DNA of 64,000 nt from Zygnema cylindricum (Eukaryota > Streptophyta > Zygnematophyceae > Zygnematales > Zygnemataceae), in assembly GCA_037447655.1 (NCBI GenBank), contig JBBHKE010003070.1, forward strand, positions 62,001 through 126,000. Direction: 5' to 3'. The notes beneath the pieces are model-generated. The model made no database searches, was not told the origin of the DNA, and saw only the letters and a list, made by a program, of their open reading frames with translations. The first letter of the stretch is position 1. Each line of letters opens with the position of its first letter. The position numbers and the translations under genes were made by a program. Below, piece by piece: positions 9,738 through 20,905 of this stretch.

Positions 9738-10296
9738 GGATAGCAAAAGAGGTGTCTTAACATGTGGAAGTTGTGTTTTTTGCCAACAAAGTGAGCCTGG
9801 TAACAAAAAACCTAGAGGTCTCTTAAAACAATTAGATATCTTAGAAATACCATGGGAGTTTTTTGCGTTGCCTGCTACATCTAAAAGAAACGACAATATC
9901 ATCCTCGTGGTCGATACGTTCAGTATAACAACAATCTTTATCTCTTGCAAAACCACCTATTCAGTTGTAGACATTGCAAAGTTATATTTTGACAACGTGG
10001 TTAGGCATCATAGAGTTCCTGTGTATTCTAAATTCACATCTGAATTTTGGAAAGAATTGCAATAAAATTTAGGCACGGAATTAGAAATGACTACCTTTTA
10101 TCATCCTCAAACAGATGGACAAACAGAAAGGATGAAGCGTACACCAGAAGAAATGCTTATGATTGTTTGTAATGGAGTTCAAAACACATGGGAATCTATA
10201 CTGCAATTAATGGAATTTAAAAACAAATCATGTAGATATGCCATTACAAGTTTCTCACCGTTTGAAGTTGCATACGGATACCAACCCAAGGAAGCG
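9738..10296 (+). pseudogene. Ty3/gypsy integrase core, continuation after the nested element
   Basis: Resumes the gypsy integrase interrupted at 6,302. CGSCVFCQQSEPGNKKPRGL is the end of the zinc region. VVDTFSITTIFISC holds the first catalytic Asp, and FYHPQTDGQTERMKRTPEEM the conserved end of the core with its Glu. SPFEVAYGYQPKEA is the typical C-terminal motif. A stop interrupts the frame near 10,064 and the region of the second Asp is eroded. At 10,297 the colinear gypsy reading stops and an inverted segment begins. Confidence 0.9.
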
Positions 10297-10976
10297 ACGG
10301 GACTTCTCTATTGTTATCCCTCCAATACCTTTGTAAAAACTCACAATTTTTATCTTCTAATTTCTACACATCTTCTGGTCTTCTTAGATAATGCACTTGC
10401 TAGAATATAGTATTGTCGACCTTAAACTGTTGATCAACCCAATCTATTACCCATCTCTGAACCTCAAGTTCTATAGTTATTGAGGGATCCAATTCCAATT
10501 CTCCTTCACTTGGTCGAAGATTTGCAAGTTTCAATTGACTGATATGTTTCACTGGATAAATTTTCGTTTAAGGCGGAAAATCCAATTTGGCAGCAACTGA
10601 TGATATCATCTCCCTTAGAGTAAATGGTTTGATGTCATTTGGAGTGAATTTCCGCGAAGGATTTGATTGTCCCTCAATCATATACTTGTAATGAATTGTT
10701 GAAAGCCAAACTCAGTCACCTGTGTTTACCACCCAATCACCCTGTTTGCGGTTAGCATTTAATTCTTGCCTCCTCTGTGCCTCCACTAATACATCCCGGA
10801 CTTTTTTCCAAACTGTTTCAATGTATTCCCAAAACTTTGTTCCAGAGCCCTTATTCTCTTTAGTGACCCTTTATTTTTATTTTAACGCTTCCTTCGGTTG
10901 GTATCCGTATGCAACTTCAAACAATGAGAAACTTGTACAAGCATGTCAAAATGAAATGTGTTTTAACTAAGGTCAA
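10297..10976 (-). pseudogene. Inverted gypsy integrase C-terminal segment
   Basis: On the minus strand, from about 10,925 leftwards, FEVAYGYQPKEA reappears and continues as would be expected downstream of that motif: KFWEYIETVWKKVRDVLVEA, then ELNANRKQGDWV, then VKHISQLKLANLRPSEGELE near 10,540-10,460. The segment therefore carries the integrase tail in reverse orientation relative to the body of the element. The junction motif is present twice as an inverted repeat (10,262-10,296 and 10,888-10,922). I looked for a chromodomain and could not support one. Stops are present. Confidence 0.75.
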
Positions 10977-10984
10977 TTAAATAT

Positions 10985-12474
10985 AAGGAGGGGATGATGT
11001 AACAGTAATAAGGGACCAAACCTATTCCTAAATGGGTGTTTAGGTGTCACGAATAAACAATTCTGAATTGGTAGACGGCTGCGAAAAAATCGCTCGATTT
11101 GTAGTTGTATTTTAAAGTTATTGTGACTCGTGTATTTAGGCGACAACGTAAGGTCAAAATAACAAATGAGTGTTTGTTATAGCAGGTTAAGGGTCAAAAT
11201 AGTAGCACAATTTCTAGCGTTCACTCGATAAAGTAATAATAGTCGTTTGATACAAATGATGGTTCGTTTCGTACGATTTTTAGTACGAAAAGTCATAAGT
11301 CAAGTTTAGTAAATTACGTAAGTAGTTTCGCGTGTAAAATTTGTGATGCGCGAATGTGTGAAGTGGCGTTTCACTTCGCGCACATTTTTGCACGTAAATG
11401 TTACGTAGTGAAAAGTAGCATTTGATAGGTTAGAAATATTACATATTGAGTTAGAGATTTCGCATGTTTTTGAATTGGTCAGTCTGAGTCGAACCTGAGC
11501 AATGATTTGCCTAGATGTGAATCTGTTCAATGGAGCGTTGATTATGGCGTCGCCGGTCTAGGGCGACGAGGGATAAATGGAGAAGTCGAAAAGGAAAGTA
11601 GCCATTTTTTCCTTTGGAAAACTTAGTCAAAATTTTGATGAATCTAAGTCCTGAGCAAATAATACCAAATTGTAGCAATGGCATTTTGCATTGAAATCTC
11701 TTACTAACTAAGTAGTGTTTTAGTTGTTAACATATAGAATAATATAAGAGCGGAGGGCAGTGGAAAATACTTTTAAAAAAGGGTTGATCCAAAAAGGCAA
11801 GAGACCAAGCTGAATGTCATGTGGACTAAAGCTTCTTCTAATTAAAAGTCGATCCTTATTCAAGTGATGTCCAATGGAATTGTGTGTGTTTCAATGTATG
11901 TAGTGTGTGTTTGAAATTGGTGGTAGTAATGGAATTTTCATAGAGGTGGGAAATCATGTTACAAAAGTCTAGAACCATTAAATAATATTGATGTTGACAA
12001 GAGTTTCCATTGAAAAGTCAACCATTTTTAGTGAGTTTGTCAGGAATTTGTAAGATAAAAAGTCAAAACTCTCAAAGAATTGATAGGTTGACGATGACGG
12101 TTAAAAGAAACCTAGAGGCAGGCTAATTAATATTGAAAATTGAATTACTGGATTGGAAATCTTATAACGCATGGGTTGCTTTCCACGTGTATGTTATTAA
12201 AGCATCCACATGTATCTTCTAGTTTTACATGGAAAAAAAAACATATAAATTAGGGGTATTTAATCGCTGCACCAACCACAAATTTTTATAGGCAAAGAAA
12301 AATTATAGGACGTAACGAGATATCATTATTAACTGGTGAAAATCCGTTGATCTAGCAAACTGTCACCTTATAAACCTTTGATCCAAACGTACGTAGTATA
12401 CACAGTTTACACCGTCAGAAATATTTTATTCGAAATCTTGCACGAAACAATTTATAAGCTAATTTTGCCTGTTA
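10985..12474 (+). repeat. Candidate gypsy 3' LTR and flanking repeat
   Basis: A purine tract (AAGGAGGGGA, 10,985-10,994) is followed by TGATGTAACAG at 10,995, a typical gypsy LTR start. The right end is not defined. The stretch at about 12,030-12,380 is homologous to 31,440-31,805 (shared landmarks: GAAAATTGAATTACTGGATT, ACGCATGGGTTGC, CTGTCACCTTATAAACC). This may be an LTR end or a separate dispersed repeat. No coding sequence seen. Confidence 0.5.
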
Positions 12475-13428
12475 GGGTACTTTCGCATGTGTTAAAGTTA
12501 CAATTATTTTCTGTCGTTTTCCTCCATTGCTTAGAAAACATCGAGAAAATCCGTAGCTGTAGCAGAAAATTGAAATTAACTACAAGTTGCCTTATCTTGA
12601 AACTTTATATGTATTGGAGTTTGTCGTCTAACGCGATGCAGTTTGTGGTGTATCGCGTTTCAACCCACTTTCGCGTCCTTCCAACTCATCTTCAAATTTT
12701 ATAGAAAATTACCCCGCGTGTTGATTTTAAATTAAGTTCCATAAGGTGAGCGAATAGACAGATGTTGTTGCACGTGTTTTAAGTTTTTGTCAATTTTTCT
12801 ACGTGGAGTACAAAAAAAAAAACCCCACACACTTTCCAGCCTGTGCTTGACTTTTTTCCGTGCGTTTTTTTTCCTTACAAAGGTCGTGGAGGGGGTCTCA
12901 ACCAACGGACGCGATTTCGCAAAGGCGGAGTCCGCAAAAGCGTCTCTCTCTCTCTCCCTCTCCCACTACCGCATCTATCTCACAAAACTTACAATGAAAA
13001 ACGTCAATAATGGTATCAAATGGAAGATCTATAAAAAATATTTCTTTTGACCATCTTTGGCCGTATTTTGATGGGAAGTTGAGTGAGAAAAGACTAAAAA
13101 ACAAAATTGGGAAACCATGGCGGAAAGTTTTAGAACTTGTGACATAGATGTTGTCATGATTTGAGCATGACGTCAAAATGTCACAGACCCTAAACATCTA
13201 CAATCTCACAAGTAGTTAGACGTCTACAATCGTCGCTATTTTGTAAACATCATTAATTGTCGCGAGTTTGGTAGTGGTCTACAACCGTTTAGACCCACGC
13301 CTACACCCGTCACAATCTAAAGTAACAATTTCATTTTTTTACATACGAATGATCTAAATGTAGAACGAAGAATCTTCGCTAAAAAAAAAGTTAGAAGACT
13401 AAAGTTTCAGTTACATGTGAAATTACCG
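12475..13428. mobile_element. PIF/Harbinger-like non-autonomous element (copy E3)
   Basis: 954 bp with diverged terminal inverted repeats (left GGGTACTTTCGCATGTG, right complement CGGTAATTTCACATGTAA) and a 3-bp target duplication TTA (12,472-12,474 and 13,429-13,431). The interior is shared, in inverse order, with copies at 32.5, 52.7 and 53.8 kb. Shared landmarks include an accctaaacatctacaat stretch, a CT-rich run and a tcgtcgctattttgtaaac stretch. No transposase. Confidence 0.65.
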
Positions 13429-13431
13429 TTA

Positions 13432-14135
13432 ATCTTGTTCAGTTGCTACGCCGTACAATAAAATGGTCATTGTTCACTCCAGATTTTTGTTGAGGTATAA
13501 CCCATACACAATTTTCCAGAAAGCAAGTTAATCAAAGTAAGATCGCCTTTGAACTAAAGATTGGAAGTTCATTGACCTCACTCACGGTATGTACAGTATC
13601 TGTACTTATCTATTTCGTTATACCTTTGTTATTTTTTTTTTCGTTTAGGTTTTTTCTTTTGGTAGGCAATCAACTTTGGTTTTTTTGCTTTGGACATTTG
13701 TTTTGTTAGTACACCTTGAATTGCTATTGGTGTTAATAACACTAACTAGGCGCCCCCAAATTTTGACCCTCGAACCTATAATAGAATTAATTTTATTTTT
13801 TTCCTTTTACGTTAATATAGGTACAGTTTAATTAGCGCCAATAACTCTAATTTGGGCGATTTTTAAATAGTGTAGTGTACGAAATATGTCGTTTGTACTA
13901 AAACTGTTATGGAAAACGTATAGTTATACACAAAAAGTGTTATATAACGAAATCAAAACGTGAAAAGGAGTGGCGTTGGCATAGGAAAGCACCCTCGGAT
14001 TTGATTATAGTAATATACACGTGAAAAAATTACGCTAAGTTGTTCTCACATGTTCAAACATTCGACTATGTGAACGCAGTCAATAACGGCTACAATATAG
14101 GAACGTGTATCCAAATTAGTGTTAGATGTTTAAAT
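13432..14135. other. AT-rich spacer with unit-U repeat sequence
   Basis: No gene. The last 40 bases (ending ...CCAAATTAGTGTTAGATGTTT) match the left flank of the hAT element at 51.3 kb, so both loci are copies of one older repeat, called U here. Confidence 0.5.
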
Positions 14136-15165
14136 TGTAGAAATTAATGGTTTCAGTTTGGTATTTTCTAGGTCTAAAAGGTGTTAAATAAAAACAACAA
14201 AAAAGCAAAGGCAAACTGCCTCTCACTCCTCTCTCAAGTCCACACACTTGTTGTAGTCACTAAAGACTAGAAAAGGGGCTAAAGCCATGGCTGCATAGTC
14301 TTCTCTAAGAGACAAAGAGCTGAAATAGACCATTTGTACCAAAAGGACCACCGAAACCAGGATTTTATCCAGGTACATGCCGTCAGATAGAGTAGCCAGT
14401 AGCCATAAGCTTTATCGTATAGTTTAGGAACAGTGTTGAGATATATAGGGTGTGATACGTATTTAAACATTATCACATTACAGAATTCATTTAACAAATT
14501 AGGGCTTGAGATATACATGGAATTACTTCAAACTCACTAAAAGAAATCAAGACGCACGAAATGAAATCAGACATTCAATTTCAATGGACAAAATTAAATG
14601 TTGTCTTCGATTGAATAGCTCTTAATGGAGCCGAAGTACCGAAGTGGTCGTTTGGCAGTTTATAGAGGAGACTTCAACGGATGACAGGTGGCACTCTACC
14701 AGTGGATAGCAAAGATTGCGGAGGGAGCAACTATGGCTCGGGAACTGACAGAAGTCAGCGGGACGGCCATGCAGTACCATGGCAGTACAAGAAGTACAAA
14801 CGACACTTGTACTTTCTTGTACTTTAGAGTCGTAGGATTGGTCAAGTACAGCAGTAGTAGGTGGTTTAGAGAGGGAATTAGGACTTAGACAAATCCGCCT
14901 CTCTCTCAAAAAGCATCTATCCAAAAGGTCAACTTTGACTATCCATAACTCATTGCTCAGGGGAGCAAATTGTCTGATTCTTTTTGCACCAGACCGAGGG
15001 GAGTCTTCTCTACACAAGGATCAAAAACATAGGGATGAAGTTTGGCTAGTCAGGTGTTTGCCAGGGTGGTTAATAAATTTGTTAAAAGTGTCAAAAGGCA
15101 AGGCTATCGTAAAGGCTTGGTGTGAGCTGCATACTCTGAGGACCTATGGAGGTCTTAGAGTAACA
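14136..15165 (+). mobile_element. Solo copia LTR (family B/C type)
   Basis: 1,030 bp starting TGTAGAAATTAATGG and ending ATGGAGGTCTTAGAGTAACA, flanked by the 5-bp duplication TAAAT (14,131-14,135 and 15,166-15,170). Colinear with the family B/C LTRs: TATTTTCTAGGTCTAA at the start, an ACTTGTTGTAGTCACT stretch, GTAC clusters near 14,777-14,823, then GATTCTTTTTGC and GGGGAGTC near the end. Unrelated U-repeat sequence follows instead of a primer-binding site, so the interior was lost by LTR-LTR recombination. Confidence 0.85.
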
Positions 15166-15170
15166 TAAAT

Positions 15171-15827
15171 TAGCGATGATGTTTTATTGTCCTTAGGCCC
15201 ATGAACGCAAAAAAAGTTAATAACACTAATTTTTTCTTTACACTACTTATTTTTTAACAATAATAGCGATTCACATAGCGAGAATTGATGAAGTTTACTA
15301 AAAGACTAAAAGAGTCACAATTATGTAAGCTACGTCTAAAAAAATAAAACAAACAAAATTGTCAAGCGTGAATAGATATTAGTCTTTATATGTCTTTTCA
15401 GTTTTACCCCTTTTGTACACAGATGGTTTTACCATCGCAAGTTTTGTAATAAGGACTTCTGTTTTTCTTGTAAAATAACCAAATAAGGTTTGTTGAGATG
15501 TTTGATTGATACGTTTTTCACTTTAATGAAATGATTTCAATTCTTAATGAAAAGGGTTAGTTTCATATTTTATATCCACTATTCCAACTAATAAGTTTTT
15601 ATCTACTATTCCAGTTAATAAGTTGTCCAGCAAGCTTTGTGGCGATTGTATACGTCGACAATGCGCCTGACGGCCGTCAACGTGAACAACCACTCTTGCC
15701 GCACTGTATTTTTGAAACTTTTTGAAGTGTCGCAAGACACATTGTAATTTTTGAAACGATTTGGCTTGTCGCATGCCATCGCGTGACATTATACCATTTT
15801 CGTCTTCGCATCCATTTCTAACCTCAA
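15171..15827. other. Non-coding; U repeat and a dispersed 160-bp repeat
   Basis: No gene seen. The first 120 bases match the right flank of the hAT element at 52.1 kb. About 15,632-15,790 matches 54,900-55,050 in the same orientation (shared gcgattgtatacgtcgacaa-type start and aactttttgaagtgtcgcaa). Confidence 0.5.
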
Positions 15828-16121
15828 TTGTCACCTATTTCTTTTACCAATATGTGGCCAATCTCTTCTCCAATCACTTGTTTTTTCGGGAGTTGTTTTG
15901 CAAGAAATTCCGGAAATGGTCATGTCCCTCCATTACCAATTGAGAACGACTTTGGGAAAGGGGACATCCACGATTCGGAGGAGACGCAAATGGCGAGCGA
16001 AGGAGAAGAATTACCGTATGAAGAGCCTCTTGAGGAAGAAGCTCCGACCACAGATCTTGAGAGGAGGGTGGAAGGTACCTTAAGCTCCCGCGTAAACCCC
16101 GGAAAACTCAACATGTTTTGA
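15828..16121 (+). CDS. Unidentified acidic ORF
   Basis: A frame of 97 codons, in which the segment from about residue 27 (GNGHVPPLPIENDFGKGDIH) to the stop looks most protein-like. It is rich in Glu and Asp (EGEELPYEEPLEEEAPTTDL). I do not recognise a family. It may be a gag or pol fragment from a lost element, or a captured host exon. The overlapping antisense frame (15,920-16,303) looks less plausible. No promoter or splice context seen. Confidence 0.25.
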   Translation: MSPISFTNMWPISSPITCFFGSCFARNSGNGHVPPLPIENDFGKGDIHDSEETQMASEGEELPYEEPLEEEAPTTDLERRVEGTLSSRVNPGKLNMF

Positions 16122-16124
16122 CGA

Positions 16125-16528
16125 AGATTACTTGCATGCCAATAATCAATTGGATGATTGTCGACGAACAACACAACGGAAAAGCAGAACTCATTCTGAG
16201 GACAGTGAGGAAATTCCCCGTACACTTCACGGGAGGCTACAATTGTAATAAGTGTTATAACCATTACCACTACAATTGTAGTAAGTGTTATAACTATTAC
16301 CATTTTCCATTATTGCATGAATCCTGGTTGTTTACATGCTTCGCACTCTCTCCTGGCGTGAGATCACAATTCCACTCCCTCACTCCCATTCCCCTCTCTT
16401 CTTTACCCCTCTCCCTTATCCATCTCCCTTATGTCCCTCTCTCCTCCTTTTCTCTCTCGTGCCCTCTATACTTTCCCCTCTATAAACCGCGCCCCTTGTC
16501 CGCTCTCTCTCTCTTTCTTTATCCCTTA
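16125..16528. repeat. Local short repeats and pyrimidine-rich tract
   Basis: At 16,238-16,305 the motif ACAATTGTAnTAAGTGTTATAA occurs twice about 33 bp apart. From about 16,355 to 16,525 the sequence is almost entirely C and T (CTCTCC-type), ending directly at the copia RT fragment. Confidence 0.6.
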
Positions 16529-17443
16529 AAGGATTTAGGTGGGGCAAGATATATTTTAGGGATCCAAATGGAGAGAGATAGGGGGAAAAAGATTATCAAA
16601 CTTCCTAAAAAAGAAGCAATAGGTAATATGCTTGAGAAATTTCAGATAGAAAAGGCAAACAGTTGTACCACTCCCATGGACTTGAAAAAAGTAAGTGATT
16701 GGAGTGTAGCACGAGGAGTGGTAATCTTAGATGATCAGTTGAGTCCAGAGGAGAGATAATATATAAATTCTATTCCTTATAGACAAGTCGTTCAAAGTTT
16801 GATCTACTTTATAAACTGTACAAGGCCAGACATAGCGGCAGCAGTAGGAGTCCTCCGTAGGAGTCTTAACAATCCTAAGAAGAAAGAGTAGGAGGCACTG
16901 AAAAGAGTCATGAGATATCTCGTATGAACCACAGTGTTGCAGTTGCATTTGGGAGGGGAGCACACTGATATCACTACTAGGAGTGATGCCAGTTATGGGG
17001 ATGTACCTATGAGAAGATGCACTTCTGGGTATGTATAGTATGTAGGGGAACGAGCTTGTTGTTGGAGCAGCAAGCAACAAAAGGTGGTTCCTGAGTCTAC
17101 TATAGAGGGTGAGTACATGGCCTCTTGTTTTGTTGTGAAAGAGTTAATGTGGGTCAAGTCCTTGTTGTAAGAATTGAGGTATATGAAGAATGGAGTGCAT
17201 GAAGTGTTCTGTGATAATCAAGCTGCCATTGCAATTGCAGCTAATCGAAATCATCATTTCAAGGCTAAGCATTTGGACATAAGGTTGAGTTTTGTAAGAG
17301 AAAAGTTGAGAATAAGATTGTGAATCTTGTATATAGATCTGATGAGGAAATGGAAGCAGATATGATGATAAAACGAGTGCCTTCTCCCAAATTAAAATAT
17401 TGCAGAGAAATATGTGGACTAAAACTGAAATTAAAGTTAGACT
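16529..17443 (+). pseudogene. Ty1/copia RT end and RNase H, family B, decayed
   Basis: Begins abruptly inside RT (KDLGGARYILGIQMERDRGK), continues IPYRQVVQSLIYFINCTRPDIAAA, then RNase H (ITTRSDASYGDVPMRRCTSGY, CWSSKQQKVVPEST, CDNQAAIAIAANRNHHF). There are stops at 16,757-16,759, near 16,890 and 17,036, and a frameshift near 17,310. Closely resembles the minus-strand RNase H at the right edge of the window. A polypurine tract (AAAGGGAG) and LTR start follow at 17,459. Confidence 0.85.
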
Positions 17444-17458
17444 AGAAAATAAAGGGAG

Positions 17459-17585
17459 TGTTGAAATTACTAGATTTATAGAGTATTTTCTACGTCTAAG
17501 TATATCAGTACAAAAAGAAAAAAAAAAAAGGCGGACAGCTTGCCTCCACCTCCTCTCTCTAGCCACCATACTTGTTGTAGTCACA
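17459..17585 (+). repeat. Family B LTR, first 127 bp only
   Basis: TGTTGAAATTACTAGATTTA opens the LTR, closely matching the LTR start at 58,754. The match includes GGCGGACAGCTTGCC and ACTTGTTGTAGTCAC. At 17,586 the sequence switches without a gap to the interior of a family A LTR. Confidence 0.75.
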
Positions 17586-18270
17586 GACAGCGTACCTGTT
17601 ACGAAGCCGGAGATATTTGAATGTGATCATGATTTGGACTGCGCTGCTACGGTTGATATAAATATAGTCAACGACAAGATTCATAAGAGAAAAATTAAGT
17701 GACTCGCTAACAGATGTTCAGCAACAGCCGGATGGACGTACCCAATCAATTGTCAGTAAGCCAGGCGACAAGTATTTGAACAAATCACATGTATAGGATT
17801 CTCAGTAATATTGATTGTACAGTGATAGATTATTTTTCGCGTGATCAAGAGCACTTAGACCTTAGTGGCAGCTTAGTTCTTTTGGACGTATCTTTTAGGA
17901 ACACTTGTATCGGCGGTACAGCACTATGTAGTAGGATAATCGAGTGAAGAGTATAAGACTTAGGACGTAGATCATTATATGTATCCAGACTTCCAGACTG
18001 TGTAATCTGCAAACTGTTTTTGGGAAACTTTTGAGCTGCATATCTTGGTGTATGTTAAATCAATTGAGCTGAAACTTTGGGAGTTCTTATTCTTTGTGAT
18101 ATTCAATACTGCGGTATAGTTTGAAGCAATTTGGTTCATTGTATCAGATTTGATGAGCCGAAGAGAAAAGCTGTTTGATAGGATTCATGATAAGCTTCTG
18201 TGAGTGAGATTATGTCTACTTCCACTACTATTGCTGATGCTCCACCTGCTCTAGTGGTCGTAGAACAACA
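17586..18270 (+). repeat. 5' LTR of family A, 5'-truncated
   Basis: Matches the 3' LTR from GACAGCGTA onward to the end, TAGAACAACA (18,270). Contains the gag ATG at 18,211. Only one copy of the 53-bp unit that is duplicated in the 3' LTR. Confidence 0.85.
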
Positions 18271-19010
18271 AGTAATGGGCCTGTCATCAAGAATTCTTAT
18301 TTTCTCTGGAGAAAAATACGCGTATTGGGTGGATATGGTGGAAACACACTTCAAAAATGTTAATCTTTTGGATATTTTGGGTGGTTCATTGGCGGAATCA
18401 GATCCGTCTCGGTCAAAGAAAAATTCACAAGCTCGATCAATTTTGAAGTTCTGTATTTCAGGAGAATTAGCTATGTCACGGATAAAAAAAAAGGCGATTG
18501 ATATCTGGAAATCTCTCAAGGATGATTTTGAAAAGGCTAATGTTCAGAAAGAACTATTTTTGGCTGGACGAATTAGGGACTACAAATACACGAGTGGCAC
18601 AATGGCAGAATATTGTAATAAATTTCGAATACTAATATATTCTCATGCTAGTGCAGGCGGATCTTTTCCTCAGTTTCAGCAGGCTGTTTTGCTAATGAGG
18701 GGACTTCCTAATACTATGAGAGCAGCGTCTAAAAGGCTGAAACAAAAATATAAAGCTAGCTGGACACTACAATTAGCTTTTAATCTGATATTGGAAGAGG
18801 AGGCATATACTAAAATTCTTAATGGTGAAAAACAAATAGAGGCATTTAACACAGAATTTGACAGAAAATGTCAGTTTAATCAGCAGAAAAATCAGTTTAA
18901 TCAGAATCAGAATTAGTTTAGACAGTTTAATCCAAGAGGAAATAGAACATCTTTCAATGCTTGTTTTTATTGTAATGAAAAAGGTCATGGATACAAATTA
19001 TGTCCTTAGC
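18211..19010 (+). pseudogene. Copia gag with CCHC zinc knuckle, family A
   Basis: From ATG 18,211: MSTSTTIADAPPALVVVEQQ is encoded by the LTR. VMGLSSRILIFSGEKYAYW (DUF4219-like) follows across the primer-binding site, then a UBN2-type core (KAIDIWKSLKDDFEKANVQK; GGSFPQFQQAVLLMRGLP). The C-terminal part is rich in Gln and Asn. A TAG at 18,914-18,916 interrupts the frame just before the nucleocapsid knuckle CFYCNEKGHGYKLC (about 18,960-19,003), which has intact C-x2-C-x4-H-x4-C spacing. Another stop follows. Apart from these stops the gag is well preserved. Confidence 0.85.
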
Positions 19011-19180
19011 TTAACAAAGCTAATGAAACAGGTCTATATAGGCATGGATGGCAGCAAAGCCAGTTTCATCAAGGCTTCACGCGATCGTCACAACGAGGAA
19101 ATGCATTATTCTCGGCGTCTTCCTCACATCACGACGAGTCTCTTTCACTCTCTAACGAGGAGGATGATGATCTATTTGCT

Positions 19181-20653
19181 ATGGCGGCAGCGATGGAGGG
19201 CGCAAAAGACAATGGGTGGATAATAGACACGGGAGCGTCGGCCCACATGTGCAAGAACAAGGCAGTTTTCAAAAATCTGAAATCAACACCAAAGAAAAAT
19301 ATCTACTATGCATGTGGAATGAGTGTGCAAATGCGGGCTATAGGTGATGTCTCCTTGCTAGTTTATGTAGAGGGGAAGACAGTTGAGAGAACTCTTTATA
19401 ATGTTCTCTATGTCCCAGCTTTTTAGAAAAAATTGTTCTCAACTTCTTTAGTAGAAAGTAAAGGGTTTGAGGTCAATCAGAAACATGGCAGGCAGGTTGT
19501 TAGCAAAAATGGGAAAATTGGAGTTACAGGAACAAGAGATGCCAGCAAAATGTATCAAATGGATATGCCCGATAATGAAGAAAATGAGGTTTTGTATTCT
19601 GGTGCATTATCCTCAGATGAGCTGTGGCATAAAAGGTTAGGCCATGTGAATTATGATAGTATGAAAAAGATGGTCACTGGTGGTAAAATAGAAGGAGTCA
19701 CTTTGTCAAACCAGTCACCTAAAACGTGTGATGGATGTGCACTAGAAAAAATACACATATTACCGTTTCCTCAAGAGTTTGAACATAGGTCTACGAAACT
19801 TTTGCAACTCATTCATTCTGATGTTTTCGGCCCTCCAAAGGTACCATCTGCCAAGGGGATGAAATATTTGGTTACGTTTACAAATGATTTTTTGAGGTTT
19901 ACTAATGTCTACTTTATGAAAGACAATAGTGAAGTCTTCACTCATTTTCAACACTACAAAGCGTGGGCGGAGAAACTACACGGTCTGCCAATTCAGGAGC
20001 TCAGATCGGACAATGGCGGGGAATATACGTCAAAAGCGTTTGGAAACTTGTTACTCAAGGAAGGTATAAGTCACAAATTGACTGTCCCATACTCTCCGGA
20101 ACAGAATAGGGTCTCAAAAAGACTAAATAGAACTATCACAGAAAGCTCTAGGTCCATGCTTGCGGATAAGAACGTAGATCCAAAATTCTGGGCTGAAGCA
20201 TTAAATTGTGCAGTTTATATCAAAAAAAGGATAGGTTCCATATCGGTAGAAACTACTCCCTATGAGATCTGGACAGGTAGAAAACCGGATGTCAGTCATT
20301 TCTAGGTCTTTGGAAGTAAATGCTTTATTTTGGATACGTCTAATGATAGATGGAAAATGGAACCTAAGGGATTATCGACCATTCTGTTAGGATACGATGA
20401 TCACTCTAAAGGTTATAGAGTCTTTGTTTTTGAGAAACAGAAAATCATTGTAGCAAAGATGATTGTTGTCAAAGATGAACTAGACTCGATAGACTTATAT
20501 AAAATGACAGAGCAGCAGAAGCAGCAAAAAGTACAGGAATATGTCATTTTAGATAGCATCCATAATATTGTCCCACAGATGCAAAATTCACCTGTGGTAC
20601 CACCGGAGTCGGAACATAATCGGGTTCTACAACAAGTTCGTTTCGAAGCGTAA
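19181..20653 (+). pseudogene. Copia protease and integrase, family A
   Basis: Protease: WIIDTGASAHMC, whose Asp is the catalytic residue, near 19,217-19,252. GAG-pre-integrase zinc motif: WHKRLGHVNYDSMKK, then CDGCALEKIHILPF. Integrase core: IHSDVFGPPKV (first Asp) and LRSDNGGEYTSKAFGN (second Asp). YSPEQNRVSKRLNRTITE follows, where the residue 36 after the second Asp is Lys instead of the catalytic Glu. TPYEIWTGRKPDVSHF marks the core end. Stops at 19,424-19,426 and 20,303-20,305 break it into three frames. Confidence 0.9.
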
Positions 20654-20905
20654 CAACAACAGTCAGTGCCTACGGATCGCAACCAGCACAACAAGCGCAA
20701 CGCACCGAATCCGACAATTTCAGCCTCAGAATTTCCGGGGGGAAGAAGATCTAGTATCCGCGTGCAAGCAAGTTCTCACTTTGCCTACTCGGCAGCCTCA
20801 GGGGAGCCTCTGACCATCCGGGAAGCCTTCTTATCACCGGAGCGGAAACTGTGACCATCCGAGAAGCCTTCTTATCACCGGAGTGAAATCACTTGATCGA
20901 GGCGG

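Noticed and set aside
10360-10560. Chromodomain at the end of the gypsy integrase
   Set aside because: Readable residues do not show the chromodomain aromatic cage or YLVKW-type motif.
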